NCBI GenBank assembly: GCA_050123335.1 | Contig: JASFHH010000004.1 | Span: 7,969 to 71,968 of the forward strand | Source: JASFHF01 sp050123335 | Lineage (GTDB): Bacteria; Pseudomonadota; Gammaproteobacteria; UBA12402 | Direction: 5' to 3' | DNA length: 64,000 nucleotides | In this document: positions 1-7,883 of the stretch, piece by piece | Numbering within the stretch: position 1 is the first letter of the stretch | Layout of the letters: every line of letters begins with the position of its first letter | Notes under the pieces: generated by a model | Seen by the model: the letters and a program-made list of their open reading frames with translations, nothing else | What the model was told of the DNA's origin: nothing | Database searches by the model: none | Program-made: the position numbers and the translations under genes

Positions 1-1
1 A

Positions 2-241
2 AAAGGAGCCAGTCATGAAATCAAATGTTATAATCTTACACCACTAAAGCAGACACAAATATTGAGCAAAATTCCAGATTGCCAAAAATTAGAAAATTAC
101 GAAAAACTGTTACCTGGAATATCAAGCTTGAAAAGGTGCAAAAAACAGATCAAAATACTGCTGCTTAGAGCGATTTTGATAGAAAATCGCAAAAAAACTG
201 AAAAAACTAACATCTTTCTCAAAACCTTAAGCTTGCGTTAA
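2..241 (+). CDS. C-terminal end of an unknown protein (cut by window edge)
   Basis: The frame is open from the window edge to a TAA at 239-241, giving the last 79 residues of a protein that starts to the left of the window. The peptide is rich in Lys, Leu and Ile and ends in KTLSLR; I recognise no domain. Its base composition resembles the other unknown AT-rich genes here. It lies to the left of the tRNA-Glu fragment, so it should belong to the inferred genomic island. The promoter-like box of the next gene overlaps its stop codon, which suggests separate transcription. Confidence 0.55.
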   Translation, partial: KGASHEIKCYNLTPLKQTQILSKIPDCQKLENYEKLLPGISSLKRCKKQIKILLLRAILIENRKKTEKTNIFLKTLSLR

Positions 242-258
242 GAATCGATGACTATAAT
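226..258 (+). promoter_or_regulatory. PmrA-like tandem box and -10 for the gene at 339
   Basis: Two 11-bp half-sites stand head to tail: CTTAAGCTTGC (226-236) and GTTAAGAATCG (237-247). Five bases later comes a consensus TATAAT (253-258). Tandem TTAA-type half-sites with 11-bp period placed just before a -10 are the layout of PmrA-activated promoters in Legionella and Coxiella, and of OmpR/PhoB-family activators generally. The same layout with the same 5-base gap occurs before the unknown gene ending at 57749. Binding by PmrA is inferred. Confidence 0.5.
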
Positions 259-338
259 TGAAACGAAACAATGACATTTGACTCTTAAATGGGAAATGTT
301 GATTTATATTATTAAGTGAAATTGTAGAGGTAAATTTT

Positions 339-1409
339 ATGCTTATACCACGCAATACTGTACAAACACCTATTTATAAACAAAAAAATGTAGCATTTCA
401 TGGCATACAAGGTTATAATTTAGAAGTTTTGGATTCTATTTTAAAACTCGGCATTTGCTCAAAAATTGATGCTCAAAAATACTCTGTTGAAACTACTTCA
501 AATGGATTTGGTTTGAATGGATCCGAAAAAATATCATTATCCGTTGGAAAATCAGGATTTGATAGTAGTTATACCCAATCGGGTATTACATTTATAATCA
601 GCACATCTGGCCTTTTTTTGAGCAAAGGATTTGGTGAACAACACATCCCCTTTGAAAGATTTATCAACCATGTGCCAATACAAAAAATTTCAGGAATATT
701 GATTGAGCGAAAAAAACTTGGATTATGTTTAAGTAAACTTTCTCTTAACATAAGCATATGGAATATTAAGTGTGCTAAAATTGCGATAAAAAATATCAAA
801 AGTTATTTGTTCAGTAAGTGTAAGTACATTTTCGATGATAAAATGGCGTTAAAGATTTTAAAAGAAGCTGAAAAAATACGGGCACAAAGCTTAAATTATT
901 TTGCTAAGGATAAAGCACTATTGAACAAAAAGAAGGCTCTTATTCGCAATTTGAGCCATCAACTCCATGAAGCATTTAAAAACTATTTTAAAAGTAAAGT
1001 TGATATAACTTTACTAGATGTGTTGTTAGATATCTTGCCAAACAAATTGGCAATTTACGACTCTAAAACAGGCAAGAAGATGGCATCAAACATTAAAGAA
1101 TTAGCGGGCAAGGTGAAATACGTTAATAGAATAGACCTATTGATTTATAATCATGAGAAAAAAATCCAGAAACTTAAGAAAAAAACTAAATGTTTCTGCT
1201 GTTTTAGCTTTTTCTTCAAAAATGGGTTGCAAGTATTGAACATGAAAAATAAAGTGTTACAATATTTGCGTAACGACCTTTTATTTAATGTGACTACATT
1301 TCTAGAAGCCTTTTCAAATACCAATGTTAAGTACCCAGCAACAAGCAAATTCTTAAAAAGTGTGTTCAAAATTGAAAAAGAACCATTGCTAAAAAATTAT
1401 AAAATGTAA
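339..1409 (+). CDS. Unknown protein, possible secreted effector (356 aa)
   Basis: The ATG at 339 is preceded by a GAGG Shine-Dalgarno about ten bases upstream. The protein is basic (many Lys, Asn, Ile) with no signal peptide or clear membrane segment. The N-terminal third contains FHGIQGYNLEVLDSILKLGI, which faintly recalls the opening of ADP-ribosyltransferase-like effector domains (a His-Gly followed by an 'SIL..G' helix), but no catalytic set can be confirmed. The C-terminal half is Lys-rich and helical, with a CFCCFSFFF patch near residue 290. The gene stands alone behind a PmrA-like promoter, within the inferred tRNA-Glu island. Function unknown; effector status is inferred from regulation and composition only. 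Confidence 0.6.
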   Translation: MLIPRNTVQTPIYKQKNVAFHGIQGYNLEVLDSILKLGICSKIDAQKYSVETTSNGFGLNGSEKISLSVGKSGFDSSYTQSGITFIISTSGLFLSKGFGEQHIPFERFINHVPIQKISGILIERKKLGLCLSKLSLNISIWNIKCAKIAIKNIKSYLFSKCKYIFDDKMALKILKEAEKIRAQSLNYFAKDKALLNKKKALIRNLSHQLHEAFKNYFKSKVDITLLDVLLDILPNKLAIYDSKTGKKMASNIKELAGKVKYVNRIDLLIYNHEKKIQKLKKKTKCFCCFSFFFKNGLQVLNMKNKVLQYLRNDLLFNVTTFLEAFSNTNVKYPATSKFLKSVFKIEKEPLLKNYKM

Positions 1410-1606
1410 AAGTTAAGTTTTTTATGGCAAAGGTTTCAATGACATCAAAAATATGTACTGCATAACTAGAATCGTTTAATATAGTGAATCGATTTAAAAT
1501 AGAGGTGTAAAACATGAGTTATGAAAAACAGCGAACAAGCGAAGACAGGCGGTTTAATAAAAATATAAACGGTTTAACATCTTTGCATAATTTCGTTATA
1601 CTGAAA

Positions 1607-1655
1607 TCGCCCTTTCACGGCGGTAACAGGGGTTCAAATCCCCTTGGGGACGCCA
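1607..1655 (+). other. 3' fragment of tRNA-Glu(UUC): probable attachment site
   Basis: From 1607 the sequence is the 3' part of a bacterial tRNA-Glu: anticodon stem-loop with the CTTTCAC loop, variable loop, T arm (ACAGGGGTTCAAATCCCC), acceptor 3' strand GGGGAC, discriminator G and encoded CCA (1653-1655). The 5' half (D arm and acceptor 5' strand) is absent; the upstream bases do not fold as a tRNA. Elements integrated by tyrosine integrases into tRNA genes leave exactly such a 3' fragment at the distal end and restore an intact tRNA at the other. The intact copy should therefore lie to the left of this window. Confidence 0.8.
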
Positions 1656-1658
1656 TAG

Positions 1659-1686
1659 TTGAATTTTCCAAATAACAAACTATAAT
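1659..1686 (+). promoter_or_regulatory. Sigma70-type promoter of the met operon leader
   Basis: TTGAAT (1659-1664), a 16-base spacer and a consensus TATAAT (1681-1686) would start transcription near 1692-1694. This places the transcript start just before the ATG at 1696, so the leader peptide would be almost leaderless and the long-range helix of the leader would begin close to the 5' end. Confidence 0.55.
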
Positions 1687-1695
1687 AATAAAATC

Positions 1696-1752
1696 ATGAA
1701 TGAATTTTACTTACAACAAATGTCAATGCCTAACCCAGACGCTGCTGTCTAG
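1696..1752 (+). CDS. Possible methionine leader peptide (18 aa)
   Basis: A short frame, MNEFYLQQMSMPNPDAAV then TAG, lies between the promoter and the metN terminator. It holds two Met codons separated by one Ser codon (1720-1728) immediately before the strand that forms the first hairpin and the antiterminator. That is where a ribosome starved of methionyl-tRNA would stall. There is no Shine-Dalgarno sequence, and translation would have to begin nearly at the transcript end, so the frame may instead be accidental sequence of a riboswitch-like leader. Confidence 0.3.
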   Translation: MNEFYLQQMSMPNPDAAV

Positions 1753-1835
1753 GTTGGGCTTGTTGGTTTGTAAGTAAACTCAAACAATCCTTAAGTTCCA
1801 ATGCCAGCGTCTGGGAAACTACCGCTGGTTTTTTT
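1706..1835 (+). promoter_or_regulatory. Attenuator or riboswitch-like leader of metN
   Basis: Four complementary segments are visible. An 11-bp perfect helix joins 1706-1716 to 1768-1778. Inside it is a 9-bp hairpin, 1732-1740 with 1747-1755 (one C-A mismatch, loop GCTGCT). The segment CCCAGACGCTG (1734-1744) is also a perfect 11-bp complement of CAGCGTCTGGG (1805-1815). That last segment contains the 5' arm of the terminator hairpin (1804-1809 with 1823-1828). The two states are mutually exclusive, as in a transcription attenuator. The signal may be ribosome stalling on Met codons or a ligand such as SAM or methionine; I could not match a known SAM riboswitch class. Confidence 0.6.
1803..1835 (+). 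terminator. Intrinsic terminator in the metN leader
   Basis: A GC-rich stem, CCAGCG (1804-1809) with CGCTGG (1823-1828), is followed by seven T residues (1829-1835), 33 bases before the metN start. Its 5' arm is shared with the long antiterminator pairing described for the leader. Confidence 0.75.
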
Positions 1836-1868
1836 ATACCCAATTAAAATGAATTTGAGGATTGAAAA

Positions 1869-2888
1869 ATGTTACAAATCAAAGAATTAAACAAAGAATT
1901 TCAAGGAATTCTTGCATTACAAGATATCAATATTGATGTAAATCATGGTGAGATTTTTGGCGTGATCGGCAAAAGTGGCGCCGGCAAAAGTACGTTGATC
2001 CGCTGTGCCAATTTGCTGGAAACGCCTTCGAGCGGCAATGTGGTCATTGATGGCACCGATTTAACCACACTTTCTGGAAAACAGTTACGCCAAAAACGGC
2101 GTCAAATCGGCATGATTTTTCAGCATTTTAACCTGTTGGAATCACGTACAGCTTACGAAAACATTGCATTACCGTTGGAATTAATCGGCGAAAACAAACA
2201 ATCTATTAAGAAAAAAGTTTCGGATTTGCTGGAATTAGTTAATTTATCTGACCGACGTGACCATTATCCAAGACAGTTAAGCGGCGGTCAGAAGCAACGG
2301 GTTGCAATCGCTCGAGCGCTAATTACTAATCCTAAGTTACTTTTGTGTGATGAACCAACTTCTGCATTAGACCCAGAATCAACAGATTCGATTTTAAAAT
2401 TATTAAAACAAATAAATCAAAAATTAAATCTTACGATTTTGCTAATTACACATGAACTAAATGTAATTAAAAATTTATGCGATCGGGTGGCCGTTTTAGA
2501 TCATGGTTGTTTGATCGAGGAAGGTAGCGTCACAAAAATTTTTGCTGAACCAAAATCACAAATAACTAAAACATTAATTCGTAGCGCTTTGCACTTAGAA
2601 TTACCAGCGTGTTTGCGTGACAATTTACACACAGAACACCAAGCTGGTTTAAATCCCATTATTCAGCTAACTTTTGTTGGTTCTTCTGCTTATGAACCAA
2701 TTATCGCTTCATTATCCAAACAATTTGGTGTAACCGCTAATATTTTACAAGCTGATTTGGAATTTGTGCATGGTGCTTCTATTGGATTTTTAATTTGCAA
2801 ATTCATTGCAGAAAAAAATGCGGTTAAAAGTGCGATTGGTTATCTCAACAAGATTAACATTAAAACGGAGGTTATCGGTTATGAATAA
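1869..2888 (+). CDS. metN: Methionine ABC transporter ATP-binding protein MetN
   Basis: This is the 339-residue ATPase of the MetNIQ importer for D/L-methionine. Visible motifs are Walker A (GKSGAGKST, about residue 38), Q-loop, signature LSGGQKQRVAIARAL (about 139), Walker B LLLCDEPTSALDP and switch His in LLITHEL. Residues from about 260 to the end form the NIL regulatory domain that binds methionine in MetN proteins and gives trans-inhibition. Length is normal for the family. Its last eight bases overlap the start of the metI-metQ fusion, so translation is likely coupled. The attenuator-like leader upstream suggests methionine-dependent control. Confidence 0.95.
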   Translation: MLQIKELNKEFQGILALQDINIDVNHGEIFGVIGKSGAGKSTLIRCANLLETPSSGNVVIDGTDLTTLSGKQLRQKRRQIGMIFQHFNLLESRTAYENIALPLELIGENKQSIKKKVSDLLELVNLSDRRDHYPRQLSGGQKQRVAIARALITNPKLLLCDEPTSALDPESTDSILKLLKQINQKLNLTILLITHELNVIKNLCDRVAVLDHGCLIEEGSVTKIFAEPKSQITKTLIRSALHLELPACLRDNLHTEHQAGLNPIIQLTFVGSSAYEPIIASLSKQFGVTANILQADLEFVHGASIGFLICKFIAEKNAVKSAIGYLNKINIKTEVIGYE

Positions 2889-4311
2889 TTTTGCTTTAAT
2901 TCCATTATTGATCGCAACTTGGCAAACTATTTACACAGTTTTTATTTCAAGTTTTTTTAGTATTTTTTTTGGTTTGATCTTAGGAATATTATTATTTACA
3001 GGAAATAAACAAACTAAGCGTTTGCTTGGGTTGGTGGTAAACATCACCAGATCAGTACCATTTATCATTTTATTAATCAGCATCATTCCATTAACGCGTT
3101 TAATTGTTGGAACATCCATTGGCGTAAACGCAGCGATTGTGCCTTTAACTATTGCGGCAATACCATTTTTTGCACGCATAGTTGAAAGCGCACTTGCAGA
3201 GGTGCCACACAACTTAATCGAAACGGCACATGCTTTAGGCGCAACATCATGGCAAATAATTTATAAGGTTTTGCTGCCGGAAAGCTTACCAAGTTTGATT
3301 AAAGGCGCAACTTTAACAATTATTGCGTTAATTGGCTATTCGGCCATAACTGGCGCCGTTGGTGGCGGCGGTTTAGGCGAGCTTGCCATCAATTATGGCT
3401 ATCAACGGTTTAACACGGCAGTGATGATTGAAACAGTAGTGTTATTAGTCTTAATTGTGCAGCTCATTCAAACTCTCGGTAACCATTTAGCAATTAAGCC
3501 TAAATTAAAATGGGTTGGAGTGGGTTGTTTGCTGTTGTGGACTGTTTGTATTGGAAGTCAAATTTGGCATCCAACAAAACAAAACATCATAAAGGTCGGC
3601 GTTGTTGGCGGACAGCAGGAAATTATTTTGCAAACTGCACAACAAGTTGCAAAAAAAGATTACGGCATAAAATTAAAAATAGTTGTGTTTAATGATTATC
3701 AATTGCCAAATGAAGCTTTAAATGATGGTGATATTAATGCAAATATTTTTCAACATACGCCATTTTTAAATGCACAAATCAAAGCACATGGATATCATTT
3801 GATACCAATTGGTAAAACTTTTGTTTATCCATTTGGATTTTATTCGCGTAAATTGAGCCGATTATCACAACTTAAATATAGTGCAATTATTGCAATTCCA
3901 AATGATCCAAGTAACGAAGGCCGAGCGTTGTTGTTATTACAAAAAGTTGGATTAATAAAATTAAAAGCTAAAGCTGGTTTATTTGGAACGGTGCACGATA
4001 TTGTTAGTAATCCAAAAAATTTGCGGTTTAAAACACTTGATGCTGCTCAATTACCACGAGTATTTAAAGATGCAGATCTAGTTGGATTAACTAATGATTA
4101 CATTACAGCTGCAGGATTTACCCCGCAAAATGCTTTATTAAAAGAAGGTGCTGATTCACCTTATGCAAATGTAATTGTAGTGCGCAGCAAAGATAAAAAT
4201 AAGCAGATTCTTAAACAATTGGTAAAGATTATGCATTCACCACAGGTTTTGCAAATAACTAAAAAATTATTTCCGAGTGGAGCGGCAATTCCTGCGTACC
4301 AAACAAATTAA
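2881..4311 (+). CDS. metI: MetI-MetQ fusion: methionine permease plus binding protein
   Basis: The frame reads further upstream, but the start at 2881 follows a GGAGG box and overlaps metN by eight bases, as expected for metI. Residues 1-215 are a MetI permease with five membrane segments and the EAA-type loop (AHALGATSWQIIYKVLLPESLPSLIKG). A sixth hydrophobic segment (about 220-235) then leads into a complete NlpA/MetQ domain (about 240-476), starting KVGVVGGQQEIILQTA. In most bacteria MetQ is a separate lipoprotein; here the last transmembrane helix tethers the binding domain, so no lipobox is needed. With MetN it forms a two-gene complete importer. Confidence 0.92.
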   Translation: MNNFALIPLLIATWQTIYTVFISSFFSIFFGLILGILLFTGNKQTKRLLGLVVNITRSVPFIILLISIIPLTRLIVGTSIGVNAAIVPLTIAAIPFFARIVESALAEVPHNLIETAHALGATSWQIIYKVLLPESLPSLIKGATLTIIALIGYSAITGAVGGGGLGELAINYGYQRFNTAVMIETVVLLVLIVQLIQTLGNHLAIKPKLKWVGVGCLLLWTVCIGSQIWHPTKQNIIKVGVVGGQQEIILQTAQQVAKKDYGIKLKIVVFNDYQLPNEALNDGDINANIFQHTPFLNAQIKAHGYHLIPIGKTFVYPFGFYSRKLSRLSQLKYSAIIAIPNDPSNEGRALLLLQKVGLIKLKAKAGLFGTVHDIVSNPKNLRFKTLDAAQLPRVFKDADLVGLTNDYITAAGFTPQNALLKEGADSPYANVIVVRSKDKNKQILKQLVKIMHSPQVLQITKKLFPSGAAIPAYQTN

Positions 4312-4338
4312 TTGATTTGTCAGTTAAGGCTTTGTAAA

Positions 4339-5772
4339 ATGCAAAATATGAAAAATATTTTGCATGATATAAAAAAATTAATTTTGCAAGGTGAATCAGA
4401 AATCTTGGAGTTTAAGAAATCTACTGCTCAATTAAAACCAATTTTTGCAACCTTATGTGGTTTTTTAAATAATAATGGTGGGACTGTGGTTATTGGTGTT
4501 TCTTCATCAGGAAAAATTATTGGGCAAGATATTACCGATAATACCAAGCAAGAAATTGCACAACATATTGCGAAAATTGAACCAGCAGCACAATTTGAAA
4601 TATCCTACGTAAAAACACCGACAAACAAACAATTAATCATGATTAGATCACCAAAAGGAATTCATTGTCCGTATGTATATGATGCTAGAGCTTATCAACG
4701 TAATCAATCTTCAACATCTCGTATGTCGCAACATCGTTATGAGCAACTTTTAGTTGAGCGAGGGCAATTAAATTACGCCTGGGATGATCAAACAGCTTTA
4801 AATTGTTCAATTGAGGATTTAAATAAAGAAAAAATCTTGGCTGCTATTCATCACGGCATTATCAAAAAACGGTTGCCTGCGTCAACAATTAAAAAAGAAC
4901 TGGGTGATATATTAGAACAATTACATTTGTTGGAAAATGGCGTATTAAAGAATGCAGCTATGGTTTTGTTTGGCAAAGATACTTTGAATCGTTATTTGCA
5001 GTGCGAATTACGAATGGCTCGCTTTAAAGATACAACTCGACATGAATTTTTGGATAGCGATATAGTTTATGGCAATTTATTTTATCTTTTAGATGAAGGC
5101 GAGTTATTTGCTAAACGGCATATTTCTGTTGCTGCAAAAATTACTGCTGAATCTTTTCGCCGTGTAGAAACACCAGAAATACCATATGATGTGATTCGTG
5201 AAGCATTGTTGAATGCTTTATGCCATAGAAATTACGCCATGCAAGGAGGTTCGGTTGGTTTAGCCTTCTATAGCAATCGCATTGAGATTTCAAATCATGG
5301 TGGTTTGCAGACCGGAATGACAATTGAACAAATCAAGCAAGGCTATTCGAAACCCAGAAATAATCGTATTGCTTTTGCATTACATAAATGCGGTTATATT
5401 GAACATTGGGGCAGGGGGATCGAAGAAATGATTCAAGGCTGTATTTCAGCTGGATTACCTGAGCCAACTTTTGAAAATAATCCTATGGAATTTAAGATTA
5501 TTTTTTCGCTAACAGATCAGGTAGTTGAAAAAAATAAGCGTACAATCAATAAGATAGAAGTTAATTTGACAGAAAGACAACAAGAAATTATCGATGTATT
5601 TGTGGCTCAGAATGGTATGCCACTAAAAGTGAAAGAATTAGAAGTAATACTAGAAAATCGCTATATTCCACGTATGCTTAGGCGAGATTTATTTGCATTA
5701 AAAGAAAAAGGCTTGGTTGATGTAAAAGGGCATACCAATAAAGCTATATGGTTTTTGAAAAACCAAGCTTAG
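4339..5772 (+). CDS. AlbA_2 (Schlafen-like) domain ATPase-type regulator
   Basis: The ATG at 4339 is preferred over upstream TTG because a TAAGG box lies nine bases before it. Residues about 15-130 form an AlbA_2 domain (ESEILEFKKS..., GGTVVIGV, IIGQDI), a putative nucleic-acid-binding fold. Residues about 270-400 resemble the HATPase_c_4 module of RecG-like regulators (IREALLNALCHRNY, IEISNHGG, GRGIEEMI). A winged-helix-like segment ends the 477-residue protein. Such proteins are usually annotated as transcriptional regulators or divergent AAA-4 proteins; their targets are generally unknown. The stop codon lies inside the first unit of an 11-bp tandem repeat. It follows metI-metQ by 27 bases but may be functionally unrelated. 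Confidence 0.85.
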   Translation: MQNMKNILHDIKKLILQGESEILEFKKSTAQLKPIFATLCGFLNNNGGTVVIGVSSSGKIIGQDITDNTKQEIAQHIAKIEPAAQFEISYVKTPTNKQLIMIRSPKGIHCPYVYDARAYQRNQSSTSRMSQHRYEQLLVERGQLNYAWDDQTALNCSIEDLNKEKILAAIHHGIIKKRLPASTIKKELGDILEQLHLLENGVLKNAAMVLFGKDTLNRYLQCELRMARFKDTTRHEFLDSDIVYGNLFYLLDEGELFAKRHISVAAKITAESFRRVETPEIPYDVIREALLNALCHRNYAMQGGSVGLAFYSNRIEISNHGGLQTGMTIEQIKQGYSKPRNNRIAFALHKCGYIEHWGRGIEEMIQGCISAGLPEPTFENNPMEFKIIFSLTDQVVEKNKRTINKIEVNLTERQQEIIDVFVAQNGMPLKVKELEVILENRYIPRMLRRDLFALKEKGLVDVKGHTNKAIWFLKNQA

Positions 5773-5829
5773 GACAAGCTTAGGACAAACTTAGGACAAG
5801 CTTAGGACAAACTTAGGACAAGCTTAGGA
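5764..5829 (+). repeat. Six tandem 11-bp repeats across the AlbA_2 gene stop codon
   Basis: Six consecutive units of CAAGCTTAGGA or CAAACTTAGGA run from 5764 to 5829. The first unit contains the TAG stop of the upstream gene. Eleven-base units shift frame by two at each copy, so readthrough would alternate frames and give an 11-residue peptide repeat interrupted by TAG. Similar 11-bp arrays encoding QAWDKLGTSLG-like tails are known at the ends of related genes in other bacteria, where TGG stands in place of TAG. Confidence 0.8.
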
Positions 5830-5855
5830 CAAAATGTCTTTATAGGATTACTTGA

Positions 5856-7115
5856 TTACACCCTGACGTATTTTTTTATCAGCCACAGCAATCCTAGTGC
5901 CACAATCAAATAAACTGGAAGCAACAACAATGCATATTGATAATCATGCACGGTAAAGTAATGAACACCGTTAACGATTTTACCGCTCCAGGTTAAATCT
6001 AATACTTTACCAATCAAAGGTTCTGTAACAGCGCCAAAGATTGCATCTCCAGTATTAATGAATGCTATAACAGTTGCTGCAAGAGATATTTTATTTATGT
6101 CTTTTCCTGCGGCAAACCCAAGCATAAAAGCGCCGGTACCAAAACCAAAAATAAATAATAAGGTTCCTAACAACCACAATGGCAATATCGGCACATATAT
6201 GATTAAAGATACTGCAACAAGCGACGTTAAAGATCCATAGGTCATAACTCCCAGACGATTATTCAATTTATCAGAAACAAATCCTAATAATGGACCGCCA
6301 AAAGCAAGACCCAAAAAGACCAGCGAAACTAATGATGCAGCATGAGTGCGTCCTAAATGATAAGCTTCTGCTAAAAATGGATTGCCCCAAAGGCCTCCAA
6401 ATACGGCAACGGGCGCAAAAGCTAAACCGCTATAGAATGCAAGCAACCAGTTAGCTTTGCTAGTTAATACCTGCCACACATCTTCAGCCGTAATCTTTTG
6501 GCTAGATTCTTGTGTTACTGCATCATTAGGCAGTTTTTTATCTCTGGCAAGCAATAAAAATAACCCGACTATTACTAAACCGAAGAAGGCACAATATTTT
6601 AAACTATGCTGCCAACCTACATGAGTAACTAATAATGACAAGGGTGCTTCTCCAAATAAAGCGCCTATCATTGCTGCAGTTGCCGCAAATCCACTAACAA
6701 AAGCAAATTGACTGGGTTTAAACCATACTGCAACCATTTTCATATAACTTACCGTTGCAAATGCACCACCTACACCGATTAATAATCGTGATAATTCTGC
6801 TACAGTTAATGATGTTGAAGCAGCAAAAACTAATGCACCTAAAGCACAACATGCTAATGCACTCATAGTTAATAGTTTTGGGCTGTATTTATCCAGCAAA
6901 GGTCCAGCAAAAATCTGAACAATCAAATAAGAATAAAAATACGTTGCAGCCAAATTTCCCAACCCTACACCATTGACATGAAAATACCGCATGAGATCCA
7001 TAGTCATTACGCTAGGTGAAACTTGTAAGGTGTATTTATAAAATAAAAATAGTGAGCTTAAAAGTATGGCTATCCAGGGATATAATTTTTTATATTTTTT
7101 TACCAAGGTGTTCAT
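5856..7115 (-). CDS. MFS transporter
   Basis: A 419-residue polytopic protein with about twelve membrane segments and the major facilitator pattern: a first helix pair, GPLLDKYSPK (loop 2-3, motif A position), RLLIGVGGAFATVSYMK in helix 4, and GFVSDKLNNRLG after the central loop as the second-half motif A. GGAGAAACAAC precedes the start at 7115. It belongs with the MFS group common in Legionella and Coxiella whose members import small organic nutrients; the substrate cannot be read from sequence. It is transcribed alone, divergent from yjbQ, behind a roughly 250-base leader with two sizeable inverted repeats. Confidence 0.88.
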   Translation of the reverse strand: MNTLVKKYKKLYPWIAILLSSLFLFYKYTLQVSPSVMTMDLMRYFHVNGVGLGNLAATYFYSYLIVQIFAGPLLDKYSPKLLTMSALACCALGALVFAASTSLTVAELSRLLIGVGGAFATVSYMKMVAVWFKPSQFAFVSGFAATAAMIGALFGEAPLSLLVTHVGWQHSLKYCAFFGLVIVGLFLLLARDKKLPNDAVTQESSQKITAEDVWQVLTSKANWLLAFYSGLAFAPVAVFGGLWGNPFLAEAYHLGRTHAASLVSLVFLGLAFGGPLLGFVSDKLNNRLGVMTYGSLTSLVAVSLIIYVPILPLWLLGTLLFIFGFGTGAFMLGFAAGKDINKISLAATVIAFINTGDAIFGAVTEPLIGKVLDLTWSGKIVNGVHYFTVHDYQYALLLLPVYLIVALGLLWLIKKYVRV

Positions 7116-7460
7116 GTTGTTTCTCCCAATAAATTAAAAATAACGTTTTACGGTTAGAGTTATTTTCCTGTTCTAGAGTTGTAAAACTGTAAGGAACGAT
7201 AGCCTGCTAGAACAGGTTTCTAAGGAGAATAATGAGAGAATTCACTGATAAAGATGCATAGCAAACAAGCTCGGCAACAGAACTTGCCACGTTATGATTT
7301 AATTTTTGTTTGCTAAAACTGTTCACAAAAATACCCTTAAAAATATGGTATTTTGCAAGTATAGAACATAAAATTTAGAGAAGCAAATTTCTCGTGTTAA
7401 ATTTAGCTTTATAATGACATCAATTTATTGTAGGGTATCGCTTTAGGAGGAGGTAAGGCA
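7116..7460. other. Intergenic region with two nested hairpins
   Basis: Between the divergent MFS and yjbQ genes are a 10-bp perfect inverted repeat (7167-7176 with 7207-7216, CCTGTTCTAG type) and a nested hairpin (TAGCAAAC near 7257 with GTTTGCTA near 7308, enclosing GGCAA/TTGCC). AAAATACC/GGTATTTT near 7330-7355 forms a third repeat. A 9-codon frame with a good AAGGAG box starts at 7232. On the minus strand these lie in the probable leader of the MFS gene. I recognise no known riboswitch. Confidence 0.4.
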
Positions 7461-7880
7461 ATGAAAACCTACCGCAAAGAGCTTTGGTTTAAAACTAAAC
7501 AAAAAATGGAGTTCATCAACATTACACCACAAATTGAGCAATGTTTGAACGAAAGTGGGATTAACGAAGGCCTGATCCTAGTAAATCCAATGCATATTAC
7601 CGCCTCCGTGTTTATTAATGACGATGAACACGGCCTGCATCACGATTATATGCAGTTTTTGGAAAAATTAGCGCCATATAAGCCAATCAATCAATATCGC
7701 CACAATGATACTGGCGAAGATAATGCGCATGCTCACATCAAACGTCAATTAATGGGTAGAGAAGTGGTGGTAGCTATAACTAGCGGTCAGCTCGATTTTG
7801 GTACATGGGAACAGATTTTTTATGGTGAATTTGATGGTCAACGCAAGAAGCGTGTGCTGGTAAAAATCATTGGAGAATAA
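7461..7880 (+). CDS. yjbQ: YjbQ family protein (UPF0047)
   Basis: A 139-residue single-domain protein of the COG0432/UPF0047 family. The start follows a strong GGAGGAGG box. The family core is complete: INITPQIEQCL, SGINEGLILVNPMHITASVFINDDE, the His-containing HAHIKRQLMGREVVVAITSGQLDFGTWEQIFYGEFDG split across the active region, and RKKRVLVKIIGE at the end. Members show weak secondary thiamine-phosphate synthase activity, but their physiological role is not settled. It stands upstream of a palindromic repeat and a ZIP transporter, with no functional link visible. Confidence 0.93.
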   Translation: MKTYRKELWFKTKQKMEFINITPQIEQCLNESGINEGLILVNPMHITASVFINDDEHGLHHDYMQFLEKLAPYKPINQYRHNDTGEDNAHAHIKRQLMGREVVVAITSGQLDFGTWEQIFYGEFDGQRKKRVLVKIIGE

Positions 7881-7883
7881 ATT

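Noticed and set aside
1514..1675. 53-codon frame with a GAGG box that runs through the tRNA-Glu fragment
   Set aside because: Its second half is simply the tRNA sequence read as protein, and nothing in the first half is recognisable; likely chance after island integration.
1706..1835. SAM-I, SAM-II or T-box riboswitch before metN
   Set aside because: None of the conserved cores (SAM-I kink-turn region, SAM-II GATAAGC-type block, T-box TGGNACCGCG) could be found.
2806..2880. Upstream start for metI-metQ
   Set aside because: It would overlap the metN NIL domain by 80 bases and lacks a ribosome site; 2881 has GGAGG.
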